Shown here: positions 19,094 through 29,563 of the stretch, in pieces
Layout of the letters: each line of letters starts with the position of its first letter
Numbering within the stretch: position 1 is the first letter of the stretch
Assembly (NCBI RefSeq): GCF_002902285.1
Contig: NZ_PPRU01000001.1
Span: forward strand, 1-64,000
DNA length: 64,000 nucleotides
Source: Staphylococcus simulans
GTDB taxonomy: Bacteria; Bacillota; Bacilli; Staphylococcales; Staphylococcaceae
Direction: 5' to 3'
Program-made: the position numbers and the translations under genes
Notes under the pieces: generated by a model
Told to the model about the DNA's origin: nothing
The model's database searches: none
What the model saw: only the letters and a program-made list of their open reading frames with translations

Positions 19094-21367
19094 ATGATTA
19101 AAGCTAAGTATAAATGGGATTTACAATCGAATATATCAGAAATCACATCAGATGACGCTAAAGCATTAAAGCTTACACCTATCGTACAAAAAATATTACA
19201 AAGCAAAGGTGTAATAGCGTCTTCTGAAATCAAACAATTACTAGAACCATCTCAAATTCAGCATGACCCTTATGCGTTAAGTGATATGAAGAAAACTATT
19301 GAACGTATCAATCAAGCACTTGATAAAAAAGAACGTATTTTAGTTTATGGAGATTATGATGCTGATGGGGTAACATCTACATCTATATTAGTCAGTGCAT
19401 TAAGAGAACTTGGTGCAGAAGTCGGATGGTATATTCCAAATCGATTTACTGAAGGATATGGACCAAATGAAGCAGCCTTTAGAAATGCAGCGGATGAAGG
19501 TATCGATTTGATTATTACAGTTGATAATGGTATCCAAGGTCATCATGAAATGCTAGTGGCTAAAGAATTAGACATAGATGTGATTATTACAGATCACCAT
19601 GAAATTGGTGAAACGTTACCGGAAGCTTATGCGATTGTGCATCCGATGCATCCAGATTTTGACTATCCATTTAAATACTTAAGCGGTGCAGGGGTCGCAT
19701 TAAAAATTGCTCAAGCATTACTTGATCATCCTGCACACGAATTTACAGCTTTGGCAGCCATAGGTACAGTTGCTGATTTGGTCTCATTAACAGATGAAAA
19801 CCGAGCTATTGTACAACAAGGTATAAAGGTGATGAACAATCATCCATCAGTTGCCATCGAAGCGCTGCTAAGTCAAGCAGGGTATAACGACGCGATAAAC
19901 GAAGAAACGATTGGTTTTATAATAGGACCGCGTTTGAATGCAGTAGGCCGTCTAGATGATGCAAGTTTAGCAGCGGAATTGTTAATGTGTGAAAGTGCGG
20001 AAGAAGCGGAATTCTTAGCTGAGCAAGTTGAACATTTTAATCAAGAACGAAAAGATATTGTTCAAGAGATTGCAGACGAAGCACTTGAAATGGCACAAGC
20101 GGAAGTAGAAGCTGGAAACCGCTTCTTAATCCTTGCCCAAGAAAATTGGCATGAAGGTGTTCTTGGCATCGTTGCCTCACGAATTGTTGAAACATATGGC
20201 TTGCCGACGATCATTCTAAACATTGATACTGCACAAGATTTTGCGAAAGGTTCTGCTCGCAGTATTGAACAAGTTTCAATGTATGAGATGCTAGATAAAG
20301 AAAGACCATTGATTTCAAAATTCGGTGGGCATCATATGGCAGCAGGAATGACTTTACCAATTGAAAATATAGAAAAGCTTAAAACAGCGTTAAATGCTCA
20401 TATGGCAGAACTCGCAAAATACGAAGATTTAACACCTAGGAAAAAAGTAGATTTAGTATTAAGCGAATCTGATATTACGGTTAAAAATATTTCAGATATT
20501 GAAAAGTTACGACCATTCGGTACAGACTTTACTAGTCCTGTGTTTGAATTAGATGGGATTCAAGTCAAACAATCTAAAGGGATTGGTCAAGAAGGCAAAC
20601 ATTTAAAAATGACACTAGGTGATTCTAAGTTACAAGCCCTTTATTGGCAAAATGGTGCATATGCACACCAACTAGAACCGAACGAGCCCTTAAATTTAAT
20701 CGGGACCTTACAAATAAATGAATGGAATGGTAATCAATCACCTCAATTCATGGTACAAGATATGGCTTCAGAACAGCTGCAAATTTTAGACTTCAGAGGC
20801 AAAGCACGTCAACATGAGATGCATGATAATGCATCGACTGCAGAAATTATCAATGCACAGGCTGAAAAAGCACATGAACATCAATATTTCTATGGAGATA
20901 TAATTGAACAAGTTTATGACAGATATATCTTTAAAGAGTTACCATTGGATTTAGAAACCATGGCACAAACATTAAAGTCAATTCAAGCCAGTCAAATTAT
21001 TTTAGAGTTGAACCATCAACACTCTATTTATTTTGACGGCATGCCGCAAATGAACCATTTTAAGGCGTGCTATAAAGCCTTATTTATGAAAGATGAAATC
21101 AACTTAGAACAAGATGGAATGCAGTTATGCAACTATTTAAAAATCAAACCGCCTTTATTGATATTTATGCTCAAAGTCTTTAATGAATTAGATTTTATTG
21201 AGAATAATCATGGTATAATTAAAGTGAATAAAAATGTAGATAAAAAGGACATTACTTCTAGTAAGCTTTATCAAGCAAGACTTAAACGGATAGATGTTGA
21301 GAAATTCTTGTTATATGATGACTTTTCAAAGGTGAAACTTTGGATTAAAGAACAGCTAGCTAAGTAA
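19094..21367 (+). CDS. recJ: Single-stranded-DNA exonuclease RecJ
   Basis: This 757-residue 5'-3' exonuclease acts in recombination and repair. DHH-family metal motifs are visible: YGDYDADG, then VDNG, ITDHHE and the DHHA1-domain GGHHMAAG. A staphylococcal-type C-terminal extension follows residue 560. The ATG at 19094 follows GAGGG by about ten bases; the frame continues 25 codons upstream across the likely -10 sequence TATAAT (19060-19065), so the longer start is rejected. apt follows after 18 bases, an arrangement typical of Bacillales. Confidence 0.96.
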   Translation: MIKAKYKWDLQSNISEITSDDAKALKLTPIVQKILQSKGVIASSEIKQLLEPSQIQHDPYALSDMKKTIERINQALDKKERILVYGDYDADGVTSTSILVSALRELGAEVGWYIPNRFTEGYGPNEAAFRNAADEGIDLIITVDNGIQGHHEMLVAKELDIDVIITDHHEIGETLPEAYAIVHPMHPDFDYPFKYLSGAGVALKIAQALLDHPAHEFTALAAIGTVADLVSLTDENRAIVQQGIKVMNNHPSVAIEALLSQAGYNDAINEETIGFIIGPRLNAVGRLDDASLAAELLMCESAEEAEFLAEQVEHFNQERKDIVQEIADEALEMAQAEVEAGNRFLILAQENWHEGVLGIVASRIVETYGLPTIILNIDTAQDFAKGSARSIEQVSMYEMLDKERPLISKFGGHHMAAGMTLPIENIEKLKTALNAHMAELAKYEDLTPRKKVDLVLSESDITVKNISDIEKLRPFGTDFTSPVFELDGIQVKQSKGIGQEGKHLKMTLGDSKLQALYWQNGAYAHQLEPNEPLNLIGTLQINEWNGNQSPQFMVQDMASEQLQILDFRGKARQHEMHDNASTAEIINAQAEKAHEHQYFYGDIIEQVYDRYIFKELPLDLETMAQTLKSIQASQIILELNHQHSIYFDGMPQMNHFKACYKALFMKDEINLEQDGMQLCNYLKIKPPLLIFMLKVFNELDFIENNHGIIKVNKNVDKKDITSSKLYQARLKRIDVEKFLLYDDFSKVKLWIKEQLAK

Positions 21368-21385
21368 TTAGGAGGAAATAAATAA

Positions 21386-21904
21386 ATGGATTTAAAACAA
21401 TATGTTTCAGAAGTACAAGATTGGCCTAAAGAAGGCGTCAATTTCAAAGATATCACAACGATTATGGATAATGGGGAAGCTTATGGTTATGCGACAGATC
21501 AAATCGTTGAATTTGCTAGAGAAAAAGAAGTAGATATCGTTGTAGGTCCTGAAGCACGTGGCTTTATCATCGGTTGTCCTGTAGCGTATTCAATGGGAAT
21601 CGGATTTGCACCAGTACGTAAAGAAGGCAAACTTCCTAGAGAAGTCATCAAATATGAGTACAACTTGGAATATGGTACTAACGTTTTAACTATGCATAAG
21701 GATGCTATTAAACCAGGACAACGCGTCTTAATTACTGATGATTTGCTAGCGACAGGCGGCACGATTGAAGCTACAATCAAACTCGTTGAAGAACTAGGAG
21801 GTGTTGTAGCTGGTATTGCCTTTATCATCGAATTAAAATATTTACATGGTTATGAAAAGATTAAAGACTACGAAGTATTAAGCTTAATTTCATATGATGA
21901 GTAA
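21386..21904 (+). CDS. apt: Adenine phosphoribosyltransferase
   Basis: This 172-residue purine salvage enzyme makes AMP from adenine and PRPP. The PRPP-binding motif is [13 protein letters not shown] and the catalytic loop lies around KEGKLP. The ribosome site is AGGAGG. It is downstream of recJ and separated from relA by a strong terminator. Confidence 0.97.
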   Translation: MDLKQYVSEVQDWPKEGVNFKDITTIMDNGEAYGYATDQIVEFAREKEVDIVVGPEARGFIIGCPVAYSMGIGFAPVRKEGKLPREVIKYEYNLEYGTNVLTMHKDAIKPGQRVLITDDLLATGGTIEATIKLVEELGGVVAGIAFIIELKYLHGYEKIKDYEVLSLISYDE

Positions 21905-21908
21905 AATA

Positions 21909-21953
21909 ATGTATCGCTTACTAGTGAAGGGTAAGCGATACATTTATTTATTT
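21909..21953 (+). terminator. Terminator of recJ-apt
   Basis: ATGTATCGCTTAC (21909-21921) and GTAAGCGATACAT (21931-21943) form a perfect 13-bp stem, followed by TTATTTATTT. Confidence 0.93.
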
Positions 21954-21993
21954 GCAAAATTTGTTTTTTGTTTTTAAATAAAAGTTAATTCTA

Positions 21994-22210
21994 CAAGGTG
22001 AGCTTGTAAACGACACTGACAAGATAATTGCGAAAGTTCACACAATACGTCGAAGTATAGTGGTTCAATTATCTGTCAATGTATAGTAGAATAGATATAT
22101 TATTTAATATAAATGTAAGTTGTGATAAAAGGAACGAGTTGAAAATAGGCTGGTAACCTATATAACTATTGTTGAAATACGAAATATTCAAACAAACTGA
22201 CAAGCAGTTT
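21994..22210 (+). other. Structured leader region upstream of relA
   Basis: The 300-base gap before relA holds several possible hairpins. These are ACAAG-GTGAG-CTTGT (near 21993-22007), a longer one pairing GACAAGATAATTG (22018-22030) with CAATTATCTGTC (22076-22087) around a 45-base loop, and AAACTG (22194-22199) with CAGTTT (22205-22210). None has a T tract. No known riboswitch core was recognised. Confidence 0.35.
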
Positions 22211-22254
22211 ATAAAATAAAATGTACTTAAAAAGAAGATGTGGGGGTGTCTAAT

Positions 22255-24444
22255 GTGAATAATGAATATCCATACAGCGCAGATGAAGTCTTATATAAAG
22301 CAAAATCCTACTTATCCAAAGAGGAGTATGAACATGTCTTGAAAAGCTATCATATCGCATATGAAGCGCATCAAGGCCAATTCAGAAAAAATGGTTTGCC
22401 TTATATTATGCACCCGATTCAAGTAGCTGGTATTTTAACTGAGATGCATCTTGACGGACCGACTATTGTTGCAGGCTTCTTACATGATGTAATTGAGGAT
22501 ACTCCTTACACATTTGATGACGTAAAAGCGATGTTTAACGATGAAGTAGCCATGATTGTTGAAGGGGTTACGAAATTAAAGAAAGTCAAATATCGTTCTA
22601 AAGAAGAACAACAAGCTGAGAACCATAGAAAGTTATTTATTGCGATTGCCAAAGATGTACGTGTTATCTTAGTTAAATTAGCAGATAGACTGCATAATAT
22701 GCGTACTTTAAAAGCGATGCCGAGAGAAAAACAAATTAGAATTTCTAAAGAAACATTAGAGATTTACGCACCTCTTGCACACCGTTTAGGGATTAATACA
22801 ATCAAATGGGAACTTGAAGATATAGCGCTTCGTTATATCGATGGTGTACAGTACTTCCGTATCGTCAATCTCATGAAGAAAAAACGTAGTGAGCGTGAAG
22901 CTTATATTGCAAACGCGATAGACAATATACGTGCTGAAATGGATAAAATGCATATTTCAGGTGAGATTAACGGCCGTCCTAAACATATTTACAGTATCTA
23001 TCGTAAAATGATGAAACAAAAGAAACAATTCGATCAAATCTTTGATTTATTAGCAGTGCGTATTATTGTTGATTCAATTAAAGATTGTTATGCGGTATTA
23101 GGTTTAGTACATACTTTATGGAAACCGATGCCTGGCAGATTCAAAGACTATATTGCGATGCCTAAACAAAACATGTATCAATCGTTGCATACCACTGTTG
23201 TAGGTCCTAATGGCGATCCTTTAGAAATTCAAATCAGAACACATGAAATGCATGAAATTGCTGAACACGGGGTTGCGGCGCATTGGGCTTATAAAGAAGG
23301 CAAGAAAGTCACTGATGATAATTCAAGTTATGCTAAGAAACTATCATGGTTGAAAGACTTGGCAGAAGCGGATAAAACAGCGAATGATGCACAAGAATTT
23401 ATGGAATCATTGAAGTTCGATTTACAAAGTGATAAAGTATATGCCTTCACACCACAAAGTGATGTGATTGAATTACCTTATGGTGCAGTTCCGATTGACT
23501 TCGCCTATGCCGTACACAGTGAAGTCGGCAACAAAATGATCGGTGCAAAGGTCAATGGTAAAATCGAACCGATTGATTACGTATTGCAAACTGGAGATAT
23601 TGTTGAAATACGAACAAGCAAACATTCCTATGGACCAAGCAGAGACTGGTTGAAAATTGTTCGTTCTTCCAGTGCAAAAAGCAAAATTAAAAGCTTCTTC
23701 AAAAAACAAGACCGTTCTTCAAACATTGAAAAAGGTAAGTTTATGGTAGAAGCGGAAATTAAGGAACAAGGCTTTAAAGTTGATGAAGTATTGACAGAAG
23801 CGAATATAGATATCGTCAATCAAAAATATAATTTCTCAAGTGAAGATGATTTATTTGCGGCAGTAGGTTTTGGCGGTGTGACATCATCACAAATCGTTAA
23901 CAAGTTAACGGAAAAACAACGTATTCTTGACAAGCAACGTGCATTGAATGAAGCGCAAGAAGTCACAAAATCTGTACCGATTAAAGACAATATCACCACA
24001 GACAGCGGTGTTTATGTTGAAGGTATTGAAAACGTATTGATCAAATTATCTAAATGCTGTAATCCGATTCCAGGTGACGATATTGTAGGTTATATTACTA
24101 AAGGACATGGTATTAAAGTACACCGTACAGATTGTCCGAATATCCGAAATGAAAAAGAACGTTTGATCAGCGTAGAGTGGGTGAAATCTAAAGACTCTAC
24201 ACAACGTTATCAAGTTGATTTAGAAGTCACTGCCTATGACCGCAACGGATTACTTAATGAAGTACTACAAGCGGTTAACGCAACTGACAGTAATTTAGTT
24301 AAAGTATCAGGTAAATCTGATGTTGAAAAAAATGCTATTATTAATTTAAGTGTGATGGTTAAAAACGTCAACGAAGTATTTAAAGTCGTAGAACGTATTA
24401 AACAACTAGGAGACGTCTATACAGTAACAAGAGTTTGGAACTAA
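22255..24444 (+). CDS. relA: Bifunctional (p)ppGpp synthetase/hydrolase Rel
   Basis: This 729-residue stringent-response enzyme senses uncharged tRNA on the ribosome. It has the HD hydrolase domain (HDVIEDT near residue 77), the synthetase domain (residues about 210-340), TGS (near 390-450), a zinc-finger/helical region with CCNPIPGD, and a C-terminal ACT domain. The GTG at 22255, eight bases after GGGGGTG, gives [10 protein letters not shown] as in other staphylococci; an upstream GTG overlaps the ribosome site. dtd follows after 15 bases. Confidence 0.98.
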   Translation: MNNEYPYSADEVLYKAKSYLSKEEYEHVLKSYHIAYEAHQGQFRKNGLPYIMHPIQVAGILTEMHLDGPTIVAGFLHDVIEDTPYTFDDVKAMFNDEVAMIVEGVTKLKKVKYRSKEEQQAENHRKLFIAIAKDVRVILVKLADRLHNMRTLKAMPREKQIRISKETLEIYAPLAHRLGINTIKWELEDIALRYIDGVQYFRIVNLMKKKRSEREAYIANAIDNIRAEMDKMHISGEINGRPKHIYSIYRKMMKQKKQFDQIFDLLAVRIIVDSIKDCYAVLGLVHTLWKPMPGRFKDYIAMPKQNMYQSLHTTVVGPNGDPLEIQIRTHEMHEIAEHGVAAHWAYKEGKKVTDDNSSYAKKLSWLKDLAEADKTANDAQEFMESLKFDLQSDKVYAFTPQSDVIELPYGAVPIDFAYAVHSEVGNKMIGAKVNGKIEPIDYVLQTGDIVEIRTSKHSYGPSRDWLKIVRSSSAKSKIKSFFKKQDRSSNIEKGKFMVEAEIKEQGFKVDEVLTEANIDIVNQKYNFSSEDDLFAAVGFGGVTSSQIVNKLTEKQRILDKQRALNEAQEVTKSVPIKDNITTDSGVYVEGIENVLIKLSKCCNPIPGDDIVGYITKGHGIKVHRTDCPNIRNEKERLISVEWVKSKDSTQRYQVDLEVTAYDRNGLLNEVLQAVNATDSNLVKVSGKSDVEKNAIINLSVMVKNVNEVFKVVERIKQLGDVYTVTRVWN

Positions 24445-24459
24445 CTGAGGTGTATATAA

Positions 24460-24912
24460 ATGAGAGTAGTAGTACAACGTGTCAAACAAGCATCTGTAAC
24501 AAATGAAACGTTAAATAATCAAATTGGAAAAGGTTTATGTTTGTTAGTTGGTGTCGGTAAAGATTCGACTGAAGCAGATGTGCAAGCAGTGGCAAAAAAG
24601 ATAGCCAATGCAAGAATCTTTGAAGATGAAGAAGGAAAAATGAATTTGAATGTTCAGCAAATCGGGGGTGAGATATTATCTATATCTCAATTCACGTTAT
24701 ATGCTGATGTTAAAAAAGGCAATAGACCTGGCTTTTCAAATTCTAAATCTCCAGATGAAGCAAATCGCTTATACGAAGCATTGAACGATACATTACGTAC
24801 TTATGACTTAGAAGTTAAGACAGGTGAATTCGGTACTGATATGTTAGTGGATATCGCAAATGACGGTCCTGTGACGATTATTTATGAAAGTCAGGACGGC
24901 AAAGTGATATGA
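24460..24912 (+). CDS. dtd: D-aminoacyl-tRNA deacylase
   Basis: This 150-residue enzyme hydrolyses D-amino acids, and glycine on tRNA-Ala, from mischarged tRNAs. The paired active-site motifs SQFTLYA and the GPVTI (Gly-Pro) element near the C-terminus are present. It overlaps lytH by four bases (ATGA), so the two are translationally coupled. It is downstream of relA as in many Firmicutes. Confidence 0.97.
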   Translation: MRVVVQRVKQASVTNETLNNQIGKGLCLLVGVGKDSTEADVQAVAKKIANARIFEDEEGKMNLNVQQIGGEILSISQFTLYADVKKGNRPGFSNSKSPDEANRLYEALNDTLRTYDLEVKTGEFGTDMLVDIANDGPVTIIYESQDGKVI

Positions 24913-25784
24913 ACCGAATAGAACGGTGGTTTAAAAAGCATAGACTTAAACCGATTCCCGTACTCATTGCTGCACTCTTAATTATTATTGTTGTATTTAC
25001 GATAATTCTCGTTGCCAATTATCAAGATAAACATGATGATAGTGTAACAATGAAAGAAGATGCAGAATTAAGAACGGGTCCTAACGCCGTCTATCCTGAG
25101 ATTTTTCCTGCTGAAAAAGGTGAAACATTCCATAAACTTGATAAAAAAGGTAAATGGATTTATGTTGAAACGAGTAATGGCAAGCAAAAAGGATGGGTGG
25201 CTGGATGGCATACGGATTTAGATATTCCGCCAGATAATGATCCGAATGCTAAGCCGTTAAAAGGCAAAGTGATTGTACTGGACCCTGGTCATGGCGGTGG
25301 TGACCAGGGAGCAGCCAGTGGCACTAAGTATAAATCTTTAGAAAAAGTTTATACTTTAAAAACTGGATTGGAGTTAAAAAAGAAACTTGAGCAAGAAGGC
25401 GCAACTGTTAAAATGACGCGTGACAATGATAATTACGTCAAACTGAAAGATAGAAATCTTAAAGGTGATGCGTTTATCAGCTTACATAATGACGCTTTGG
25501 AGTCTCCTGAAGCAAATGGCGCAACAGTATATTGGTACAAGAAAAAACAAGAAGATTTAGCACAAGTTTTAAGTATGAGTATACAGAAAAAAGGTTTGCT
25601 GTCACCAAAAGGTGCAAGACAGGAAAATTATCAAGTATTGCGTCAATCTAAAATACCAGCTGTGTTAATTGAACTAGGGTATATCAGTAATCCAACAGAT
25701 GAGATGATGATACGAGATAAATTGCATCGTCAAATATTAGAACAGTCTATTGTTGATGGTTTGCGTATGTATTTTTCAGCTTAA
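24909..25784 (+). CDS. lytH: Membrane-bound cell-wall amidase LytH
   Basis: This 291-residue protein has one N-terminal membrane segment (about residues 18-38), an SH3b domain (about 45-105) and an amidase_3 catalytic domain. Zinc ligands are His in DPGHGGGD, Glu in KSLEKVY and His in SLHNDA, and the catalytic Glu is in LIELGYISN. In S. aureus LytH removes stem peptides from nascent peptidoglycan with the membrane partner ActH, which is not in this window. The length equals the S. aureus protein. Its start overlaps the dtd stop. Confidence 0.95.
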   Translation: MNRIERWFKKHRLKPIPVLIAALLIIIVVFTIILVANYQDKHDDSVTMKEDAELRTGPNAVYPEIFPAEKGETFHKLDKKGKWIYVETSNGKQKGWVAGWHTDLDIPPDNDPNAKPLKGKVIVLDPGHGGGDQGAASGTKYKSLEKVYTLKTGLELKKKLEQEGATVKMTRDNDNYVKLKDRNLKGDAFISLHNDALESPEANGATVYWYKKKQEDLAQVLSMSIQKKGLLSPKGARQENYQVLRQSKIPAVLIELGYISNPTDEMMIRDKLHRQILEQSIVDGLRMYFSA

Positions 25785-25788
25785 ATAG

Positions 25789-25817
25789 TTGCAATCAATG
25801 CTTAAAATCGTTATGAT
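25789..25817 (+). promoter_or_regulatory. Sigma-A promoter of hisS-aspS
   Basis: TTGCAA (25789-25794), a 17-base spacer and TATGAT (25812-25817) lie immediately before the T-box leader. Transcription would start near 25824. Confidence 0.7.
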
Positions 25818-25823
25818 AGTATC

Positions 25824-26087
25824 TGAATAAAATAATTAAAACCGTTACGATTCTTGAATAGACATTACGAAATGATACAAGAGAAATAATCCTAGGCTGA
25901 AAGATTATTCAGAGTAATTTTGTCATTATTGAACACAAGAAGAGGTGAAGGTAAATAGTTACTGTTTATCTTCCGTACAACATACGTTAAATGTTTAAAG
26001 TGGAACTGTGCTATACAGTTCAATTAGGGTGGCAACACGGAAAATTCGTCCCTTGTGTGATAGTGATATCATACAAGGGGCTTTTTT
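25824..26087 (+). promoter_or_regulatory. T-box riboswitch controlling hisS-aspS
   Basis: The T-box core AGGGTGGCAACACGG is at 26026-26040, followed by a terminator (left arm from 26050, right arm to 26080) and a T tract. The tRNA-end-pairing bulge is UGGC, which predicts discriminator G73, as in tRNA-Asp. The best specifier candidate, GAACACA at 25931-25937, lies between TGTC and AAGAA arms that pair with GACA and TTCTT upstream. It contains CAC, a histidine codon. Which tRNA is sensed is therefore unclear. Confidence 0.9.
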
Positions 26088-26109
26088 ATTTCTAAAAGGA
26101 AGTGACGAT

Positions 26110-27384
26110 ATGATTAAAATCCCACGTGGTACACAAGATATTCTGCCTGATCAAAGCAGAAAATGGAGATATATTGAAACAAAATTAGATGAATTAATGG
26201 AACTTTATAATTATAAAGAAATTCGCACACCTATTTTTGAAAGCACTGACTTATTCGCAAGAGGTGTCGGCGATTCAACAGATGTTGTACAAAAAGAAAT
26301 GTATACATTCAAAGATAAAGGTGATCGCAGTATTACATTAAGACCAGAAGGTACTGCAGCAGTAGTTCGTTCATACATTGAAAATAAAATGCAAGGTGAT
26401 CCGAACCAACCGATTAAACTTTACTATAATGGTCCGATGTTCAGATATGAACGTAAACAAAAAGGGCGTTATCGTCAATTTAATCAATTCGGTGTAGAAG
26501 CAATCGGTGCCGAAGATCCAAGTATTGATGCTGAAGTTTTAGCAATGGTAATGCATATCTATGAATCATTCGGCTTAAAACACTTGAAACTTGTGATTAA
26601 TAGTGTGGGTGACTTTGATTCTCGTAAGGAATATAACGAAGCGTTAATTAAGCACTTTGAACCTGTCATTGATACGTTCTGTAGTGACTGCCAATCTCGC
26701 TTGTATACGAATCCAATGCGTATTTTGGATTGTAAGGTGGATAGAGATAAAGAAGCGGTTAAAACTGCACCACGCATCACTGAATATTTAAACGAAGAAT
26801 CAAAAGCTTATTATGAACAAGTTAAAAGTTATTTAGATGAATTAGGTATTCCTTATGTGGAAGATCCAAACTTAGTTCGTGGTCTGGATTATTATACACA
26901 CACTGCTTTTGAATTAATGATTGACAGTCCAGATTATGATGGTGCCATCACAACACTATGCGGCGGCGGACGTTACAATGGTTTATTAGAATTACTAGAT
27001 GGACCAAAACAAACAGGTATTGGTTTCGCATTAAGTATTGAACGTTTACTACTTGCGTTAGAAGAAGAAGGTATCGAAATCGAAGATGAAGATCATTTAG
27101 ATTTATTTATTGTAACGATGGGTGAAAAAGCGGACCGTTACGCAGTTAAATTATTAAATGATTTACGCCATCACGGTATTAAAGCAGATAAAGATTACTT
27201 GAAACGTAAAATTAAAGGTCAAATGAAGCAAGCGAACCGTGTAGGAGCTGAATATACGATTGTAATCGGCGACCAAGAACTTGAAGATGGAAATATCAAT
27301 ATCAAACATATGGAGAGCGGAGAATCAGAAGCGATTCAACTCACGGATTTAGTTTCATATTTTGAAGAGAAGAAAGCGAAATAA
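26110..27384 (+). CDS. hisS: Histidyl-tRNA synthetase
   Basis: This 424-residue class II synthetase begins MIKIPRGTQDILP. Motif 2 lies around MFRYERKQKGRYRQF, the histidine-specific LVRGLDYYT motif is present, and motif 3 is GIGFALSIERLLL. The C-terminal anticodon domain starts near residue 330. The ATG at 26110 follows AAAAGGAAGTG; the frame extends upstream through the T-box terminator and that extension is rejected. aspS follows after 15 bases. Confidence 0.98.
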   Translation: MIKIPRGTQDILPDQSRKWRYIETKLDELMELYNYKEIRTPIFESTDLFARGVGDSTDVVQKEMYTFKDKGDRSITLRPEGTAAVVRSYIENKMQGDPNQPIKLYYNGPMFRYERKQKGRYRQFNQFGVEAIGAEDPSIDAEVLAMVMHIYESFGLKHLKLVINSVGDFDSRKEYNEALIKHFEPVIDTFCSDCQSRLYTNPMRILDCKVDRDKEAVKTAPRITEYLNEESKAYYEQVKSYLDELGIPYVEDPNLVRGLDYYTHTAFELMIDSPDYDGAITTLCGGGRYNGLLELLDGPKQTGIGFALSIERLLLALEEEGIEIEDEDHLDLFIVTMGEKADRYAVKLLNDLRHHGIKADKDYLKRKIKGQMKQANRVGAEYTIVIGDQELEDGNINIKHMESGESEAIQLTDLVSYFEEKKAK

Positions 27385-27399
27385 GAGGAGAGAGTAATT

Positions 27400-29166
27400 A
27401 TGAGTAAAAAAACAACTTATTGTGGTCTTGTAACGGAAGACCTTTTAGGACAACACGTCACTTTAAAAGGATGGGTACACAATCGTCGTGACTTAGGTGG
27501 ATTAATCTTTGTTGATTTACGTGACCGTGAAGGCTATGTACAAATCGTCTTCAACCCAGACTTTTCTAAAGAGGCATTAGAAGTTGCGGAATCTATCCGC
27601 TCTGAATACGTGATTGAAGTTGAAGGTACAGTAACAAAACGTGATACTGAAACTGTAAACCCTAAAATTAAAACAGGTAATGTTGAAGTACAAGTTGATA
27701 AAATTAATATCATCAACAAAGCACAAACTCCGCCATTTTCAATAAATGATGATTCACAACAAGTGGATGAAAATATCCGTTTAAAATATCGTTATTTAGA
27801 TTTAAGAAGACAAGAACTTGCGCAAACAATCAAAATGCGTCACCACATTACACGCGCAATTCATGAATATTTAGATAAAGAAGGTTTCTTAGATATCGAA
27901 ACACCTTTCTTAACTAAATCAACACCAGAAGGTGCACGTGACTATTTAGTACCATCTCGTGTGCATGAAGGTAAATTCTATGCGCTACCGCAATCACCAC
28001 AATTGTTCAAACAATTATTGATGATCAGCGGCTTCGATAAATATTACCAAATCGTAAAATGTTTCCGTGACGAAGACTTACGTGCAGATAGACAACCTGA
28101 ATTCACGCAAGTCGATATTGAAATGAGTTTCGTAGACCAAGAAGATGTTATGGAACTTGGTGAAGACATGCTGAAAAGTGTTGTAAAAGATGTTAAAGGT
28201 GTTGAATTGACTGAACAATTCCCACGTATGACATACGCAGAAGCTATGTCACGTTATGGTTCTGATAAACCAGATACACGTTTTGACATGGAGTTATTGG
28301 ATGTTTCAAAACTAGGAGAAACAATGGACTTCAAAGTCTTTAAAGATACAGTAGAAAAAGGCGGAGAAGTAAAAGCATTAGTTGCGAAAGGTGCTTCAGA
28401 CAAATATACACGTAAAGATATTGATAAATTAACTGAGTTTGTGAATATCTATGGCGCAAAAGGATTAGCTTGGGTCAAAGTTGTTGAAGATGGCTTAAGC
28501 GGACCAATCGCAAGATTCTTTGAAGATGAAAATGTTGAAACATTAAAATCTTTAACAGATGCAGAAGCAGGAGATTTAGTATTATTTGTTGCAGATAAAC
28601 CAAGTGTTGTCGCACAAAGTTTAGGTGCATTACGTGTAAAATTAGCGCATGAGTTAGGCTTAATTGATGAAGATAAATTAAACTTCTTATGGGTAACAGA
28701 TTGGCCGTTACTTGAATATGATGAAGATGAAAAACGCTATGTAGCAGCGCACCATCCTTTCACATCACCTAAAGATGAAGATTTAGACAAATTAGATTCT
28801 GAACCAGAAAAAGCACAAGCGAAAGCGTACGATATCGTATTAAACGGTTATGAATTAGGCGGCGGTTCAATCAGAATCCACAATGGTGATATTCAAGAAA
28901 AAATGTTTGAAGTCTTAGGCTTTACAAAAGAAGAAGCACAAGATCAATTCGGCTTCTTACTTGATGCATTCAAATATGGTGCACCACCACATGGCGGTAT
29001 TGCATTAGGTCTTGACCGCTTCGTCATGTTATTAACAGGACGTACAAACTTACGTGATACAATCGCATTCCCTAAAACTGCGTCAGCTGTATCATTAATG
29101 ACACAAGCACCAAGTGAAGTTTCTAATAAACAATTAGAAGAATTAGCATTGCGCATTCGTCATTAA
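27400..29166 (+). CDS. aspS: Aspartyl-tRNA synthetase
   Basis: This 588-residue bacterial-type class II synthetase has an N-terminal OB anticodon domain (residues 1-110, [11 protein letters not shown]). Motif 2 ([16 protein letters not shown]) lies near residue 220. A GAD insertion domain occupies about 290-420, and motif 3 is [13 protein letters not shown]. It is cotranscribed with hisS under one T-box, the common arrangement in Bacillales. 6S RNA follows. Confidence 0.98.
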   Translation: MSKKTTYCGLVTEDLLGQHVTLKGWVHNRRDLGGLIFVDLRDREGYVQIVFNPDFSKEALEVAESIRSEYVIEVEGTVTKRDTETVNPKIKTGNVEVQVDKINIINKAQTPPFSINDDSQQVDENIRLKYRYLDLRRQELAQTIKMRHHITRAIHEYLDKEGFLDIETPFLTKSTPEGARDYLVPSRVHEGKFYALPQSPQLFKQLLMISGFDKYYQIVKCFRDEDLRADRQPEFTQVDIEMSFVDQEDVMELGEDMLKSVVKDVKGVELTEQFPRMTYAEAMSRYGSDKPDTRFDMELLDVSKLGETMDFKVFKDTVEKGGEVKALVAKGASDKYTRKDIDKLTEFVNIYGAKGLAWVKVVEDGLSGPIARFFEDENVETLKSLTDAEAGDLVLFVADKPSVVAQSLGALRVKLAHELGLIDEDKLNFLWVTDWPLLEYDEDEKRYVAAHHPFTSPKDEDLDKLDSEPEKAQAKAYDIVLNGYELGGGSIRIHNGDIQEKMFEVLGFTKEEAQDQFGFLLDAFKYGAPPHGGIALGLDRFVMLLTGRTNLRDTIAFPKTASAVSLMTQAPSEVSNKQLEELALRIRH

Positions 29167-29231
29167 TAGAAAAATTACACTTTGAGAGTGTTTATATTTG
29201 CAATTACCATTTTATGTGGTAATATCTAAGT

Positions 29232-29463
29232 ATAAGATAGTCGTCTGAAATACTCGTAGTTTGCTGTATGTATTTTGACCTAACACTCTTTGATCAGGGA
29301 GCCCAATAGGTTTTCTTGCAGCGCACACGCCTCTTAAGGAGGACTTGCAAAACAAGAAACAGGGCACCCACCTGTAATTAGCAGGCCAAAATGATCAAGC
29401 TCTAATAACTACGGTACAACGGATTCTATCGTACGTAGGACTTCGGTCCTACGTATTTTTTTT
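29232..29463 (+). ncRNA. ssrS: 6S RNA
   Basis: The gene-free stretch after aspS shows the long rod of 6S RNA, which binds the RNA polymerase holoenzyme. CGTAGTT (29255-29261) pairs with AACTACG (29407-29413), and TTGATCA (29290-29296) pairs with TGATCAA (29392-29398), leaving a large internal bubble between them. A promoter-like TTGCAA (29198-29203), 16-base spacer, TAATAT (29220-29225) precedes it. The terminator TACGTAGGAC-TTCG-GTCCTACGTA (29432-29455) with a T run ends it. The location after aspS matches staphylococcal 6S RNA. The exact 5' end is inferred. Confidence 0.85.
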
Positions 29464-29563
29464 ATTTTCTTTTCAAAGTTTGGCTTTTTTCACGAAATAA
29501 TATTATCTAAATTTGTTATAATGGTATATGGTAGTAAAGTTAGATTAAAGGAGTATAGATTTG

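Noticed and set aside
26008..26109. In-frame extension of hisS through the T-box core
   Set aside because: It would translate the T-box and terminator; the ATG at 26110 has its own ribosome site and matches the family N-terminus.
29177..29191. ACACT-TTGAG-AGTGT as the aspS terminator
   Set aside because: The stem is only five base pairs with a weak T tract; it may contribute but cannot be called a terminator with confidence.
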